64,000 nucleotides of DNA from the NCBI RefSeq assembly GCF_004359985.1, contig NZ_SMRO01000003.1, positions 62,001 through 126,000 of the forward strand. The letters run 5' to 3'. Position numbers and translations under genes: made by a program. The notes below the pieces were generated by a model that was not told the DNA's origin, did not search any database, and saw nothing but the letters and a program-made list of their open reading frames with translations. Within the stretch, counting starts at the first letter, position 1. Every line of letters begins with the position of its first letter. Shown here in pieces: positions 1 to 7,650 of the stretch. This DNA is from Paraburkholderia flava (GTDB lineage Bacteria > Pseudomonadota > Gammaproteobacteria > Burkholderiales > Burkholderiaceae).

Positions 1-2
1 TC

Positions 3-428
3 TACGGCATCGAATTCGACAGCAAATGGCGCGTCTTCCAGAAGGGTGCGCATCAGGTGGATGTGGAATTGATCGGCGACTACACGCACGCACGCGACAT
101 GGACAACGACCAGCCGCTGCCGCGCATCTCTCCGCTGCGCGCGACGCTCGCCGTCGATTACGGCTACGGTCCGTTCGGTGCTCGTGCCGAGATGCAGCAT
201 GCGTGGGGCCAGCATCGTGTGCCCGAAGACGATCTGCCTACCGCGAGCTACACGAAGCTGGGGCTGATTTTCACGTACAAGTTCCACGTCGGCACGACAA
301 ACTGGCTGGCCTACGTGCGCGGCGACAACCTGACGAATCAGGACATCCGTTACGCGAGTTCGGTGGTCAGGGACATTGCACCGGAAGGTGGACGTAGTGT
401 GATGGTTGGGTTGCGGACGCGGTTCTAG
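3..428 (+). CDS. TonB-dependent receptor, C-terminal part (5' end outside window)
   Basis: The reading frame is open from the window edge and encodes the last ~141 residues of an outer-membrane beta-barrel. Alternating hydrophobic/polar strands are visible, including a RGDNLTNQDIRYASS segment and a closing strand ending in RTRF. The NxxDxxYR-like segment followed by a last strand with terminal Phe is the usual end of TonB-dependent receptors; Phe is the BAM recognition residue. The plug domain and TonB box lie upstream of the window, so the ligand cannot be named. It converges with the LysR gene at 500-1399. Confidence 0.8.
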   Translation, partial: YGIEFDSKWRVFQKGAHQVDVELIGDYTHARDMDNDQPLPRISPLRATLAVDYGYGPFGARAEMQHAWGQHRVPEDDLPTASYTKLGLIFTYKFHVGTTNWLAYVRGDNLTNQDIRYASSVVRDIAPEGGRSVMVGLRTRF

Positions 429-435
429 CAGACAG

Positions 436-466
436 GGCCGGGACACGGGCAAACCGCGCCCCGGCC
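436..466. terminator. weak candidate hairpin between convergent genes
   Basis: GGCCGGG (436-442) can pair with CCCGGCC (460-466) across a 17-nt loop. It lies just after the TonB receptor stop and before the end of the convergent LysR gene. There is no U-run, so this is tentative. Confidence 0.25.
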
Positions 467-499
467 GCACTCGTTCACCGCACTACAAAGCGCAACAAG

Positions 500-1399
500 C
501 TAGCGCCCACGCACACCCGCCCCAAACCGCTCGCGCGCAATGCGCGCAAACAGCACCGAATACGGCGAATGATCCTGCGTGCGTCGGCTGATGATGATCG
601 GCGACGACGCCGGGTCCCCGGCAATGCGCCGGTACACCACACCACGCGAGCGCAATCCGTCGACACTCTCAGGCACCACCGTTACGCCCACTTGCGCAGC
701 AACAAGACCAAGCGCGGTCTGCAGTTCACGCACTTCGTGAATCGCAGCAGGTTCGAGCGCTGCGTCCTTGAATGCGGACAGTTGCTGATCCGCGTAGCTC
801 GGACGCGGCGTACTCGGATAGACGATCAACGTCTCGCGCGCCAGCATCGCGAGCGTCAGCGGCTCGTCGATCGATGCAAGCGGATGGTCTTCCGGCAGCG
901 CCGCGATCAACGGCTCGTCGACGAGCACTTCGCGCGTCAGCGCATCGTCATCGAAACGCAGCCGGCCTACGCCGACGTCGATGCGTCCACCGCGCAGTGC
1001 ACCAAGCTGCTCAAGCGTAAACATTTCGATCAGCGACACCTGCGCATGCGGCGCCGCTTCGCGAAACTCGCGGATCACATCGGGCAGCGGCCCATACAAC
1101 GTAGACGGTACGAAACCGATCACGATGCGCTCGGCGAGTTGCGCCAGTTCGCGCGTTACTCTCACCGCGCTATCCGCGTCGTCGATCAGTTTGCGCGCGC
1201 GCGTATAGAACATCCGCCCCGCTTCCGTCAGACGCAGCGGACGCACGCCGTGTTCGAACAGCGGCATGCCGACGCTTTCCTCGATCTGCTGGATCTGCCG
1301 CGACAGAGGCGGCTGCGTCATATGCAAACGGCTCGCGGCGCGCGTGATATTCATCTCTTCCGCGACCGCCACGAAATAACGGAACTGGCGCAACTCCAT
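500..1399 (-). CDS. catR: LysR-family regulator of catechol degradation, CatR/CatM/BenM type
   Basis: A 299-residue LysR protein. The N-terminal winged helix (residues ~1-60) begins MELRQFRYFVAVAEE and contains the TQPPLSRQIQQIEE recognition region. The effector domain carries IGFVPSTLYGPLPDVI, GVGRLRFDD, YPSTPRPSYADQ and EVRELQTALGLVAAQ, which follow the BenM/CatM pattern closely. These proteins bind cis,cis-muconate and activate cat genes from ATAC-N7-GTAT sites; such a site is present at 4018-4046. The gene lies downstream of catA on the same strand, not divergent from catB as is common, so it may be co-transcribed with the genes it controls. The CatR role is inferred from sequence and context. 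Confidence 0.85.
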   Translation of the reverse strand: MELRQFRYFVAVAEEMNITRAASRLHMTQPPLSRQIQQIEESVGMPLFEHGVRPLRLTEAGRMFYTRARKLIDDADSAVRVTRELAQLAERIVIGFVPSTLYGPLPDVIREFREAAPHAQVSLIEMFTLEQLGALRGGRIDVGVGRLRFDDDALTREVLVDEPLIAALPEDHPLASIDEPLTLAMLARETLIVYPSTPRPSYADQQLSAFKDAALEPAAIHEVRELQTALGLVAAQVGVTVVPESVDGLRSRGVVYRRIAGDPASSPIIISRRTQDHSPYSVLFARIARERFGAGVRGR

Positions 1400-1485
1400 G
1401 CGTCCCCCGACGTGTCGAACAGGCGAGGCCTTGCGGCCGTGTGCGCCAGTATCGCACCATCGGTCCGCGTGCTTATGCCTTGGAC

Positions 1486-2421
1486 CTATGCCTCGACCGA
1501 ACTACGCAGACGCGTCACCAGTCGATTGTCCTTGCCCTGCACAAGCGGGATCAACGTGAGGTTGAATTCGATCGACTGATAACGATCGTCCTTCAGACCC
1601 AACGCAACGCCACCCGTCCTGTCGACGACCTCAGGAATCAGCTCCTCACGCGTCGCATAAGCGAAGTCATCCCAGATCAGCGGATCGCCGTCGACGTTGA
1701 ACTGCGTCGTGAGCTTGCGATGTTTGTCCGACGTGACGAAGAAGTGCACGTGAGCCGGCCGGTTGCCGTGTCGGCCGAGCGTGTCGAGAAGCTGCTGGGT
1801 CGCACCGTGCGGCGGGCAGCCATAACCGACCGGCATCAGCGTACGGAATTCGTACTTCCCGTCGGCGCCCGTTCTGACCGAACCGCGCAGATTGAAATCG
1901 CTCTGCGCGCCCGTCGGATCGAAGTGCGAATAGAAGCCGTGCGAATTCGCGTGCCAGCATTCCACCACCGCATTCGCGACCGGTTCGCCACCGGCGCTCG
2001 TCACCGTGCCGTGAATCACCAGCGGACCTGCAGCGTTGTCAGCGTCGATGTCGATCTTCGCGACACCGTCACGCACCGGCGCGCCCGCGACATACAACGG
2101 ACCTTCAATCGTGCGCGGCGTCCCGCCGTCGAGACCGGCGGCCTTGTCCTCTGCATCCATCCGGATATCGAGGTACTTCTCGAGGCCAAGACCCGCAGCG
2201 AGCAATGCGGCTTCGCCATCCTTGCCGAGCTTGTTCAGATAGTTGATGCCGGCCCAGACTTCGTCGGGCGTGATGTCGAGATCGTCGATCGCCTTGAAGA
2301 GATCGCTGAGCAAGCGATAACCGATCTGCTTCGTGCGACGATCGCCGCCGTCGCCGCCGACGTTCGTCGCCGCTTTCAACAGGTCCTGCACCTCTTTCGA
2401 ATCGAATACCTTGACGCTCAT
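1486..2421 (-). CDS. catA: catechol 1,2-dioxygenase
   Basis: A 311-residue intradiol dioxygenase that opens catechol to cis,cis-muconate with non-haem Fe(III). An N-terminal helical dimerisation region is followed by the beta-sandwich catalytic domain. The iron ligands are visible as Tyr164 (HGFYSHFD), Tyr200 (PVGYGCPPHG), His224 and His226 (RPAHVHFF), the same numbering as I recall for the Acinetobacter enzyme. The start was chosen at MSVKVFDSKE because GGAGACA sits 6 nt upstream; an upstream in-frame extension has no such site. It lies between catC and the CatR-type regulator on the same strand. Confidence 0.95.
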   Translation of the reverse strand: MSVKVFDSKEVQDLLKAATNVGGDGGDRRTKQIGYRLLSDLFKAIDDLDITPDEVWAGINYLNKLGKDGEAALLAAGLGLEKYLDIRMDAEDKAAGLDGGTPRTIEGPLYVAGAPVRDGVAKIDIDADNAAGPLVIHGTVTSAGGEPVANAVVECWHANSHGFYSHFDPTGAQSDFNLRGSVRTGADGKYEFRTLMPVGYGCPPHGATQQLLDTLGRHGNRPAHVHFFVTSDKHRKLTTQFNVDGDPLIWDDFAYATREELIPEVVDRTGGVALGLKDDRYQSIEFNLTLIPLVQGKDNRLVTRLRSSVEA

Positions 2422-2478
2422 GATGGCTGTCTCCATGTGTTTGTGGGGGAATGATCCGCGTCGCGCGAGCACCCGCGT

Positions 2479-2769
2479 TCAGCTGTCGTCCTCGCGAACC
2501 GACGACGGATGACGGCACAGCGGCGTCACGGTGATCTTCATGTACGCGAACAGCGGCAGTCCGATCAGGATGTCGTGCAGTTCCGCATTGCTCTCGACGT
2601 CGAAGATGCTGAAATTCGCGTACTCGCCCGCGAGCCGCCAGATATGCCGCCACTTGCCGCTGCGTTGCAGCGCATGCGAATACGCCTTCTCGCGCGCCTT
2701 GATTTCGTCGGCGACGTCGGGCGCCATATCGACGGGAAGGTGTACGTCCATGCGTACGTGAAAGAGCAT
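2479..2769 (-). CDS. catC: muconolactone D-isomerase
   Basis: A 96-residue protein beginning MLFHVRMDVHLPVD, with the family hallmarks KAREKAYSHALQRSGKWRHIWR and YANFSIFDVESNAELHDIL. Muconolactone isomerases are ~90-96-residue proteins forming decamers; they convert muconolactone to 3-oxoadipate enol-lactone in the ortho-cleavage pathway. The gene follows catB by 32 bp and precedes catA, giving the order catB-catC-catA. Identification is firm on length and sequence. Confidence 0.94.
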   Translation of the reverse strand: MLFHVRMDVHLPVDMAPDVADEIKAREKAYSHALQRSGKWRHIWRLAGEYANFSIFDVESNAELHDILIGLPLFAYMKITVTPLCRHPSSVREDDS

Positions 2770-2801
2770 CGTCCAGGCCCTCTAGTCAGATGTAGTTGCG
2801 A

Positions 2802-3938
2802 TTACTTCGTCGCCTTCACCCAGCCATCGCGGTTGAAGCGCTTGACCTTCGCCTCGTCCAGTTCGATGCCGAGGCCCGGCGCACCCGGCACCGTCAGTTC
2901 GAAGTCGCTGTAATCGAGCGGCTGCGTCAGGATGTCTTCGGTGATCAGCAGCGGCCCGAACAGCTCCGTGCCCCATTGCAGGTTCGCGAACGTCGCGAAC
3001 AGATGCGCCGACGCAATCGTGCTGAACGCGCCTTCGAGCATCGTTCCGCCATACAGTTCGATGCCGGCTGCGTCGGCAATCGCAGCGACGCGCTGCGCGG
3101 CGAACAGGCCGCCGCTCTGTTCGATCTTGATTGCGAACACGTCGGCGCCTTTGTTCCTCGCGACCTCGAACGCACTCTCCGGACCTTGCAGGATCTCGTC
3201 GGCCATCAGCGCGACCGGAAAACGACGCATCAATCGCGCGAGCGCAGCAGCGGATGCAACAGGCTGCTCGACCAGTTCGCAGCCCACGTCGGCCAGCGCA
3301 GGAATCGCGGACGCGGCTTCGGTCTCGCTCCACGCCATATTGACGTCGACACGCACAGCAGCACGTTCGCCGACGGCACGCTTGATCTCCGCGACGTGCG
3401 CGATGTCGGTCTTCCAATCCTTCGCCCCGATCTTCAGTTTGAAGACGTTATGCCGGCGCGCTTCGAGCATCGACTCGGCTTCGGCGATGTCCTTCGCGGT
3501 ATCGCCCGACGCGAGCGTCCATGCTACGGCGACTCGATCGCGTCTGCGGCCGCCTAGCAGTTCGCTGACCGGCACACCCAGTCGCTTGCCGTGTGCATCG
3601 AGCAGCGCGGTTTCGATCGCGCTCTTCGCAAAGTGGTTAACCTTGATCAGCCTGCCGAGATGCCCCATCAACGCCTGGATCCGCGTGGCGTCGCGGCCGA
3701 TCATCGCGGGCGCGAAGTACGAATCGATCGTGAGCTTCATCGACTCAGGCGATTCCGCTCCATAGCCAAGGCCCGCAATCGTCGTCCCTTCGCCGATGCC
3801 GACGACGCCGTCGCTGCAGTACAGCTTCACGAGCATCAACGTCTGCCCGTGCATCGTCGCGACGGAGAGTTTGTGCGGACGGATCGTCGGCAGATCGACG
3901 AGAGAGGTTTCGATGCGTTCGATCGTCGCTGCGGTCAT
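2802..3938 (-). CDS. catB: muconate cycloisomerase
   Basis: An enolase-superfamily protein of 378 residues when started at the ATG at 3938 (TIERIETSLVDLPTIRPHKLS). It cycloisomerises cis,cis-muconate to muconolactone. The family residues can be read: the KxK pair at 167/169 (VFKLKIG), and metal ligands Asp198 (VDVNMAW), Glu224 (LVEQPV) and Asp247 (ADEIL). A TTG codon nine residues further upstream would extend the protein, but the family starts near the chosen ATG and the numbering then agrees with known enzymes; neither start has a strong ribosome-binding site. The gene is preceded by the operator at 4018-4046 and followed by catC and catA. Confidence 0.94.
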   Translation of the reverse strand: MTAATIERIETSLVDLPTIRPHKLSVATMHGQTLMLVKLYCSDGVVGIGEGTTIAGLGYGAESPESMKLTIDSYFAPAMIGRDATRIQALMGHLGRLIKVNHFAKSAIETALLDAHGKRLGVPVSELLGGRRRDRVAVAWTLASGDTAKDIAEAESMLEARRHNVFKLKIGAKDWKTDIAHVAEIKRAVGERAAVRVDVNMAWSETEAASAIPALADVGCELVEQPVASAAALARLMRRFPVALMADEILQGPESAFEVARNKGADVFAIKIEQSGGLFAAQRVAAIADAAGIELYGGTMLEGAFSTIASAHLFATFANLQWGTELFGPLLITEDILTQPLDYSDFELTVPGAPGLGIELDEAKVKRFNRDGWVKATK

Positions 3939-4017
3939 GGCAAAAGGTGCGTGTGGTGAAGTCAACGCACCGATTTATACGCTCGGGTACGCGCCGCAGT
4001 CCAACACCCTTTGGGTT

Positions 4018-4046
4018 GCTTTCCATACCTGGGCGGTATGGAAAGC
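4018..4046. promoter_or_regulatory. CatR/BenM-type operator ahead of catB
   Basis: A perfect 12-bp inverted repeat, GCTTTCCATACC (4018-4029) and GGTATGGAAAGC (4035-4046), is separated by 5 bp. Its core is ATAC (4025-4028), seven bases, then GTAT (4036-4039), exactly the ATAC-N7-GTAT recognition site described for CatM/BenM/CatR. It lies about 80 bp upstream of the catB start, where an activating LysR site would be expected. It also follows the stop of the upstream LysR gene by 8 nt, but no U-run follows it on that strand, so an operator fits better than a terminator. Confidence 0.75.
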
Positions 4047-4054
4047 GCGCTGCC

Positions 4055-5002
4055 TCACTTCCCCATCGCAGTCGGACTCGGATCATGAAACAGCCGATAA
4101 ACCAGCGTGCGCAGCCACTGATGCCCTTCATCGCGATGAAAGCGCTCATGCCAGAACTGCGCGATGTCGATCGGTTCGATGTCGAACGGCAACGCGAGCG
4201 CATGCAGATCGGGCCGCGTCAGCACGCGGGCGAGCCGGCTCGGAATGCACGCGACGAGATCGCTCGATGCAACGATCCGGTCGAGCCCGAACGAATGCGC
4301 AAGCCTTAGCGCGACGCTGCGCGCGCCACCGTGCTGCGTCGACAACGCATCGAGCGCCGCTTCGAAGCGTGCGTGGCTACCGGCAGTCGGCGTGTAGACG
4401 ACATGCTCCGCCGCGAAGAACTGCGCATCGGACAACTGCGCGCCGATCGACGGATGCTCGTGCCGCACCAGCGCCACATAGGTCTCATGAAAGAGCCGCT
4501 GCTGATGAAAGTCCGCATGCAGCCCGGTGAACATGCCGAGCGCGAGATCTATCTGGCCGAGCTTCATCATTTGCTGCGCTTCGTCGAGCGGCGGATCGCT
4601 GGTGACGATGCGCACGCCGGGCGCGATCTGCCGCAACTGTGCGACCAGCGTCGGAATGAAGATCGCCTGACCGAGATCGCTGACGTACAGGTGAAACGTG
4701 CGCGTCTCCGAAGCGGGATCGAACGGCCGCCCCGCCTGCATCGCGAGCCTCAGCGACGCGAGTCCAGCATCGACGAGCGTCGCGATGTCGTCCGCGCGCG
4801 ACGTCGGCTGCATGCCGTCGGCGGTCTTCACGAACAGCACATCGTCGAACAGCGTGCGCAAGCGCTTCAGCGCGTTGCTGACGGCCGGCTGCGTCAGATG
4901 CAGCGACTGCGCCGCGCGCGTCGTACTGCGCGTCCGGTACAGCACGTCGAACACAAGCAGCAGGTTCAGATCGATGTTGCGCAGCACGGTATCGGGTGTC
5001 AT
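4055..5002 (-). CDS. LysR-family regulator, NodD/NahR/PcpR-like branch
   Basis: A 315-residue LysR protein. The helix-turn-helix region reads RNIDLNLLLVFDVLYRTRS, then AAQSLHLTQPAVSNALKRLR and LFDDVLFVKTADGMQPT. The LNLLxxFxxLxxxRS start, the LFxDxLFVK motif and the helices between them typify the NodD/NahR/PcpR/LinR branch, which often responds to aromatic compounds. It is divergent from the decarboxylase gene at 5157, with an imperfect 15-bp inverted repeat between them (5023-5058). It therefore most likely controls the decarboxylase–symporter–porin genes. Its effector is unknown. Confidence 0.8.
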   Translation of the reverse strand: MTPDTVLRNIDLNLLLVFDVLYRTRSTTRAAQSLHLTQPAVSNALKRLRTLFDDVLFVKTADGMQPTSRADDIATLVDAGLASLRLAMQAGRPFDPASETRTFHLYVSDLGQAIFIPTLVAQLRQIAPGVRIVTSDPPLDEAQQMMKLGQIDLALGMFTGLHADFHQQRLFHETYVALVRHEHPSIGAQLSDAQFFAAEHVVYTPTAGSHARFEAALDALSTQHGGARSVALRLAHSFGLDRIVASSDLVACIPSRLARVLTRPDLHALALPFDIEPIDIAQFWHERFHRDEGHQWLRTLVYRLFHDPSPTAMGK

Positions 5003-5022
5003 CGCGAGGCGGGGTCCGGGTC

Positions 5023-5058
5023 ATTGATCCGCTGAATACAGCCATTCAGTCGATCAAT
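5023..5058. promoter_or_regulatory. imperfect 15-bp inverted repeat, probable LysR operator
   Basis: Arm one (5023-5037) is ATTGATCCGCTGAAT and arm two (5044-5058) is ATTCAGTCGATCAAT. The arms match as inverted copies at 13 of 15 positions around a 6-bp centre. It lies in the 154-bp gap between the divergent LysR gene and the decarboxylase gene, about 100 bp upstream of the latter's start. Position and size suit the binding site of the adjacent LysR protein. That is inferred from position; no published site was matched. Confidence 0.55.
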
Positions 5059-5156
5059 TTAACAGAGGCTCCGTCGATCCCTATGCTGAGTTCGAAGCGG
5101 ATGCACCGAACACGATGCGCTTCCCGCTGACTTCTCTCACTCACTGTGGATCTGAC

Positions 5157-6137
5157 ATGGACAACAAGATTGCGCTCGAGGAGCACTTTGCATCGCCGGA
5201 CACGATCGGCGATTCCGAACGCTTCTTCACCACCGATATCTGGCAGGTGCGCCGACGTCGACTGCTCGACTTCCAGGAAGAACGGATCGAGCGGATGGAC
5301 GCGGCAGGGATCGGCTACGCGATCCTGTCGCTGAACGCGCCGGCCGTGCAGGCCATTCCCGATCGTCAGCGCGCAATCGACGTCGCGCGCCGTGCGAACG
5401 ATCTGCTCGCCGAACAGGTCGCGCGCCGCCCGGACCGCTTCGGCGCATTCGCGGCGCTGCCGCTGCAAGACCCGGAAGCGGCGACGCGCGAGCTGCAGCG
5501 CGCGGTGTCCGAACTCGGCTTCAAGGGTGCGCTCGTCAACGGCTTCTCGCAGGTCGGCAGCGAAGACGATTCGACCTACTACGACCTGCCGCAGTACTGG
5601 CCGTTCTGGGCCGAAGTCGCGAAGCTCGACGTGCCGTTCTATCTGCATCCGCGCAATCCGTTGCCGGGGCAGTTGCGTTCGATCGAAGGTCATCCGTGGT
5701 TGATGGGACCCGCGTGGGCGTTCTCGCCGGAGACCGGTGTGCATGCGCTGCGTCTGATCGGCAGCGGACTGTTCGATGCGTACCCGAAGCTGCAGATCAT
5801 TCTCGGCCACCTCGGCGAACTCGTTCAGAACAACATCTGGCGCACGTCGCACTGGGCGTCCGCGAACGGCAAGAATCCGCTGGGCGTGAAGGCGAAGCGG
5901 CCGTTCATCGACTACTTCCGCGAGAACTTCAACGTCACGACGAGCGGCAACTTCCGCACGATCGCGATGCGCAATGCGATCGACGAAATCGGCAGCGACC
6001 GCGTGCTGTTCTCGTCCGACTATCCGTTCGAGGAAATGGAAGAAGCGGGTAGCTGGTTCGATCTCGCGGAGATCGGCGAGAACGACCGGCTGAAGATCGG
6101 CCGCGACAACGCACGACGACTGTTCAAGCTCGACTGA
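5157..6137 (+). CDS. amidohydrolase-family aromatic acid decarboxylase (gamma-resorcylate / 2,3-dihydroxybenzoate type)
   Basis: A 326-residue metal-dependent amidohydrolase of the ACMSD family that non-oxidatively decarboxylates hydroxybenzoates. It follows bacterial gamma-resorcylate decarboxylase almost throughout: KIALEEHF at the start gives metal ligands Glu8 and His10, FYLHPRNPLP gives His164, LGHLGE gives His218, and SSDYPFEE gives Asp288. LSLNAPAVQAIPDR and ALVNGFSQ are also shared. The GHLGE and SxDYPFE forms resemble the 2,3-dihydroxybenzoate enzymes, so the substrate is uncertain; catechol from 2,3-dihydroxybenzoate would feed the adjacent cat genes. MDNKIALEE is taken as the start because the family begins there; upstream starts add unrelated residues. 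Confidence 0.82.
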   Translation: MDNKIALEEHFASPDTIGDSERFFTTDIWQVRRRRLLDFQEERIERMDAAGIGYAILSLNAPAVQAIPDRQRAIDVARRANDLLAEQVARRPDRFGAFAALPLQDPEAATRELQRAVSELGFKGALVNGFSQVGSEDDSTYYDLPQYWPFWAEVAKLDVPFYLHPRNPLPGQLRSIEGHPWLMGPAWAFSPETGVHALRLIGSGLFDAYPKLQIILGHLGELVQNNIWRTSHWASANGKNPLGVKAKRPFIDYFRENFNVTTSGNFRTIAMRNAIDEIGSDRVLFSSDYPFEEMEEAGSWFDLAEIGENDRLKIGRDNARRLFKLD

Positions 6138-6220
6138 TTCGCTGCGTCTGCTGCACCTGCTGTACCCACATTGCCGGGCGACCCCGATCGCCCGGCTCAC
6201 AACAAATCGAAGGAGACACC

Positions 6221-7573
6221 TTGCAACCCGCCCACGCATTCGACGTGCAGCGCTGGATCGACGCGCAGCCGTTTTCCCGCTTCCAGTTTTCGATTGCCGC
6301 ACTGTGTTTCGCGGTCGTCGCGCTCGACGGTCTCGACACCGCGCTGATTGGCTTCGTCGTGCCCGCGCTACGCGCTGACTGGCACACGACGAGCACGACG
6401 GCCATCTCGCTGCTGCTCGCCTCCGGTCTCGCCGGGCTCGCGCTCGGTGCGTTCTTCGCCGGACCGCTCGGCGATCGCATCGGACGCCGACGATTGCTCA
6501 TCATCTCGGTACTCGGCTTCGGCCTCTTCAGCATGTTGTGCGCGCTCGCGCCGGAGATCCATTCGCTGATCGTGTTCCGCCTGCTGACCGGCATCGGCCT
6601 CGGCGCCGCGATGCCGAACGCGATCACGATGACGTCCGAGTACAGCGCGCGTCCGCGTCGCGCGCTGATCGTCACGACGATGTTCTGCGGCTTCACGTTC
6701 GGCTCGGCGGGCGCCGGCTTCGTAGCAGCGCAGGTGATCCCGCACTACGGCTGGCACACGATGTTCCTGATCGGCGGCGCCTTGCCGCTCGCGCTCGGTC
6801 TCGTGATGCTCGCGGCGTTGCCCGAATCGATCCGCTTCCTCGTCCATCGCGGCGCCCCTGCGAAAGAGATTGCGGCACTACTGCGCCGCATCTCGCGCGA
6901 TGCACCGGACGGCGACGTGCGCTTCATCGTCGATGAGCCGGTGACGACGTCCGTCCGTTCACCGGCCAGGCAACTGTTCGCGCCGACGCTGAAGTTCGGC
7001 ACCGTTGCGCTGTGGTGCGTGTTCTGGATGAACCTGCTGGTCGTCTACCTCGTCACGAACTGGCTGCCGAGCCTCTTTCGCGACGCCGGCTTCGATCTCG
7101 CGCAGGCCGCGATCGTCACCGCGATGTTCCAGCTCGGCGGCACGGTCGGCTCGATTCTGATCGGTCGCGCGATGGATCGCTACAACGCGTACGCCGTGCT
7201 CGCCATCGCGTACGGCGCGGGGGTGCTGTGCGTGCTGCTGGTCGCGTGGCGTTACGACGAACTGCTGTCGCTGTGCGTCGGGATCTTCGGCGTCGGCTTT
7301 AGCGTCGCCGGTTCGCAGACGGGCGCGAATGCACTCGCCGCGGGCTTCTATCCGACCGGCAGTCGCGTGACGGGTGTTAGCTGGGCACTCGGTGTCGGAC
7401 GGCTCGGTGCGATTTCCGGCTCGCTTATCGGCGCGCTGCTGATAGCAAGCGCGATCGGGCTGTCGAACATTTTCATGCTGCTGATCCTGCCGATCGGCAT
7501 CGCAGGCGTCGCGATCAGCACGATGGGCTTTCACTACATGCGGACACCAGGCGTCGCGCGCGCGATCGAGTGA
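6221..7573 (+). CDS. MFS transporter, aromatic acid:H+ symporter family
   Basis: A 450-residue, twelve-helix major facilitator protein of the inner membrane. TM1 carries VVALDGLDTALIGFVVPAL with the DGxD motif of the AAHS family (PcaK, BenK, MhbT); the TM2-3 loop has GPLGDRIGRRR, and RLLTGIGLGAAMPN follows in TM4. It should import an aromatic carboxylate with protons, and sits 83 bp after the decarboxylase gene, so its substrate is probably that enzyme's substrate. The start is TTG, preceded at 6210-6217 by AAGGAGAC, a near-perfect ribosome-binding site at correct spacing. No alternative ATG has such a site. Confidence 0.87.
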   Translation: MQPAHAFDVQRWIDAQPFSRFQFSIAALCFAVVALDGLDTALIGFVVPALRADWHTTSTTAISLLLASGLAGLALGAFFAGPLGDRIGRRRLLIISVLGFGLFSMLCALAPEIHSLIVFRLLTGIGLGAAMPNAITMTSEYSARPRRALIVTTMFCGFTFGSAGAGFVAAQVIPHYGWHTMFLIGGALPLALGLVMLAALPESIRFLVHRGAPAKEIAALLRRISRDAPDGDVRFIVDEPVTTSVRSPARQLFAPTLKFGTVALWCVFWMNLLVVYLVTNWLPSLFRDAGFDLAQAAIVTAMFQLGGTVGSILIGRAMDRYNAYAVLAIAYGAGVLCVLLVAWRYDELLSLCVGIFGVGFSVAGSQTGANALAAGFYPTGSRVTGVSWALGVGRLGAISGSLIGALLIASAIGLSNIFMLLILPIGIAGVAISTMGFHYMRTPGVARAIE

Positions 7574-7599
7574 ACGGGCTCTCGACCTTCAAAAGACTC

Positions 7600-7627
7600 A
7601 CGCAGTTCAAAACACGCAGTTCAAAAC
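7600..7627 (+). repeat. perfect 14-bp tandem duplication in the porin leader
   Basis: ACGCAGTTCAAAAC occurs twice back to back (7600-7613 and 7614-7627) in the gap between the symporter and porin genes, 23 bp before the porin ATG. It lies in the mRNA leader or promoter region; a function is not evident and slippage is the simplest origin. Confidence 0.8.
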
Positions 7628-7650
7628 AAAGAACAATCCAGGAGACATCA

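Noticed and set aside
1441..2454. Long open frame antisense to catA, and many similar antisense frames elsewhere
   Set aside because: High-GC genes create long open antisense frames. These have Arg/His-rich compositions, no family motifs and no ribosome-binding sites, while the opposite strand holds firmly identified genes.
4018..4046. Intrinsic terminator of the LysR gene at 4055-5002
   Set aside because: The inverted repeat lies just after the stop but has no U-run, and its core matches the CatR/BenM recognition site exactly.
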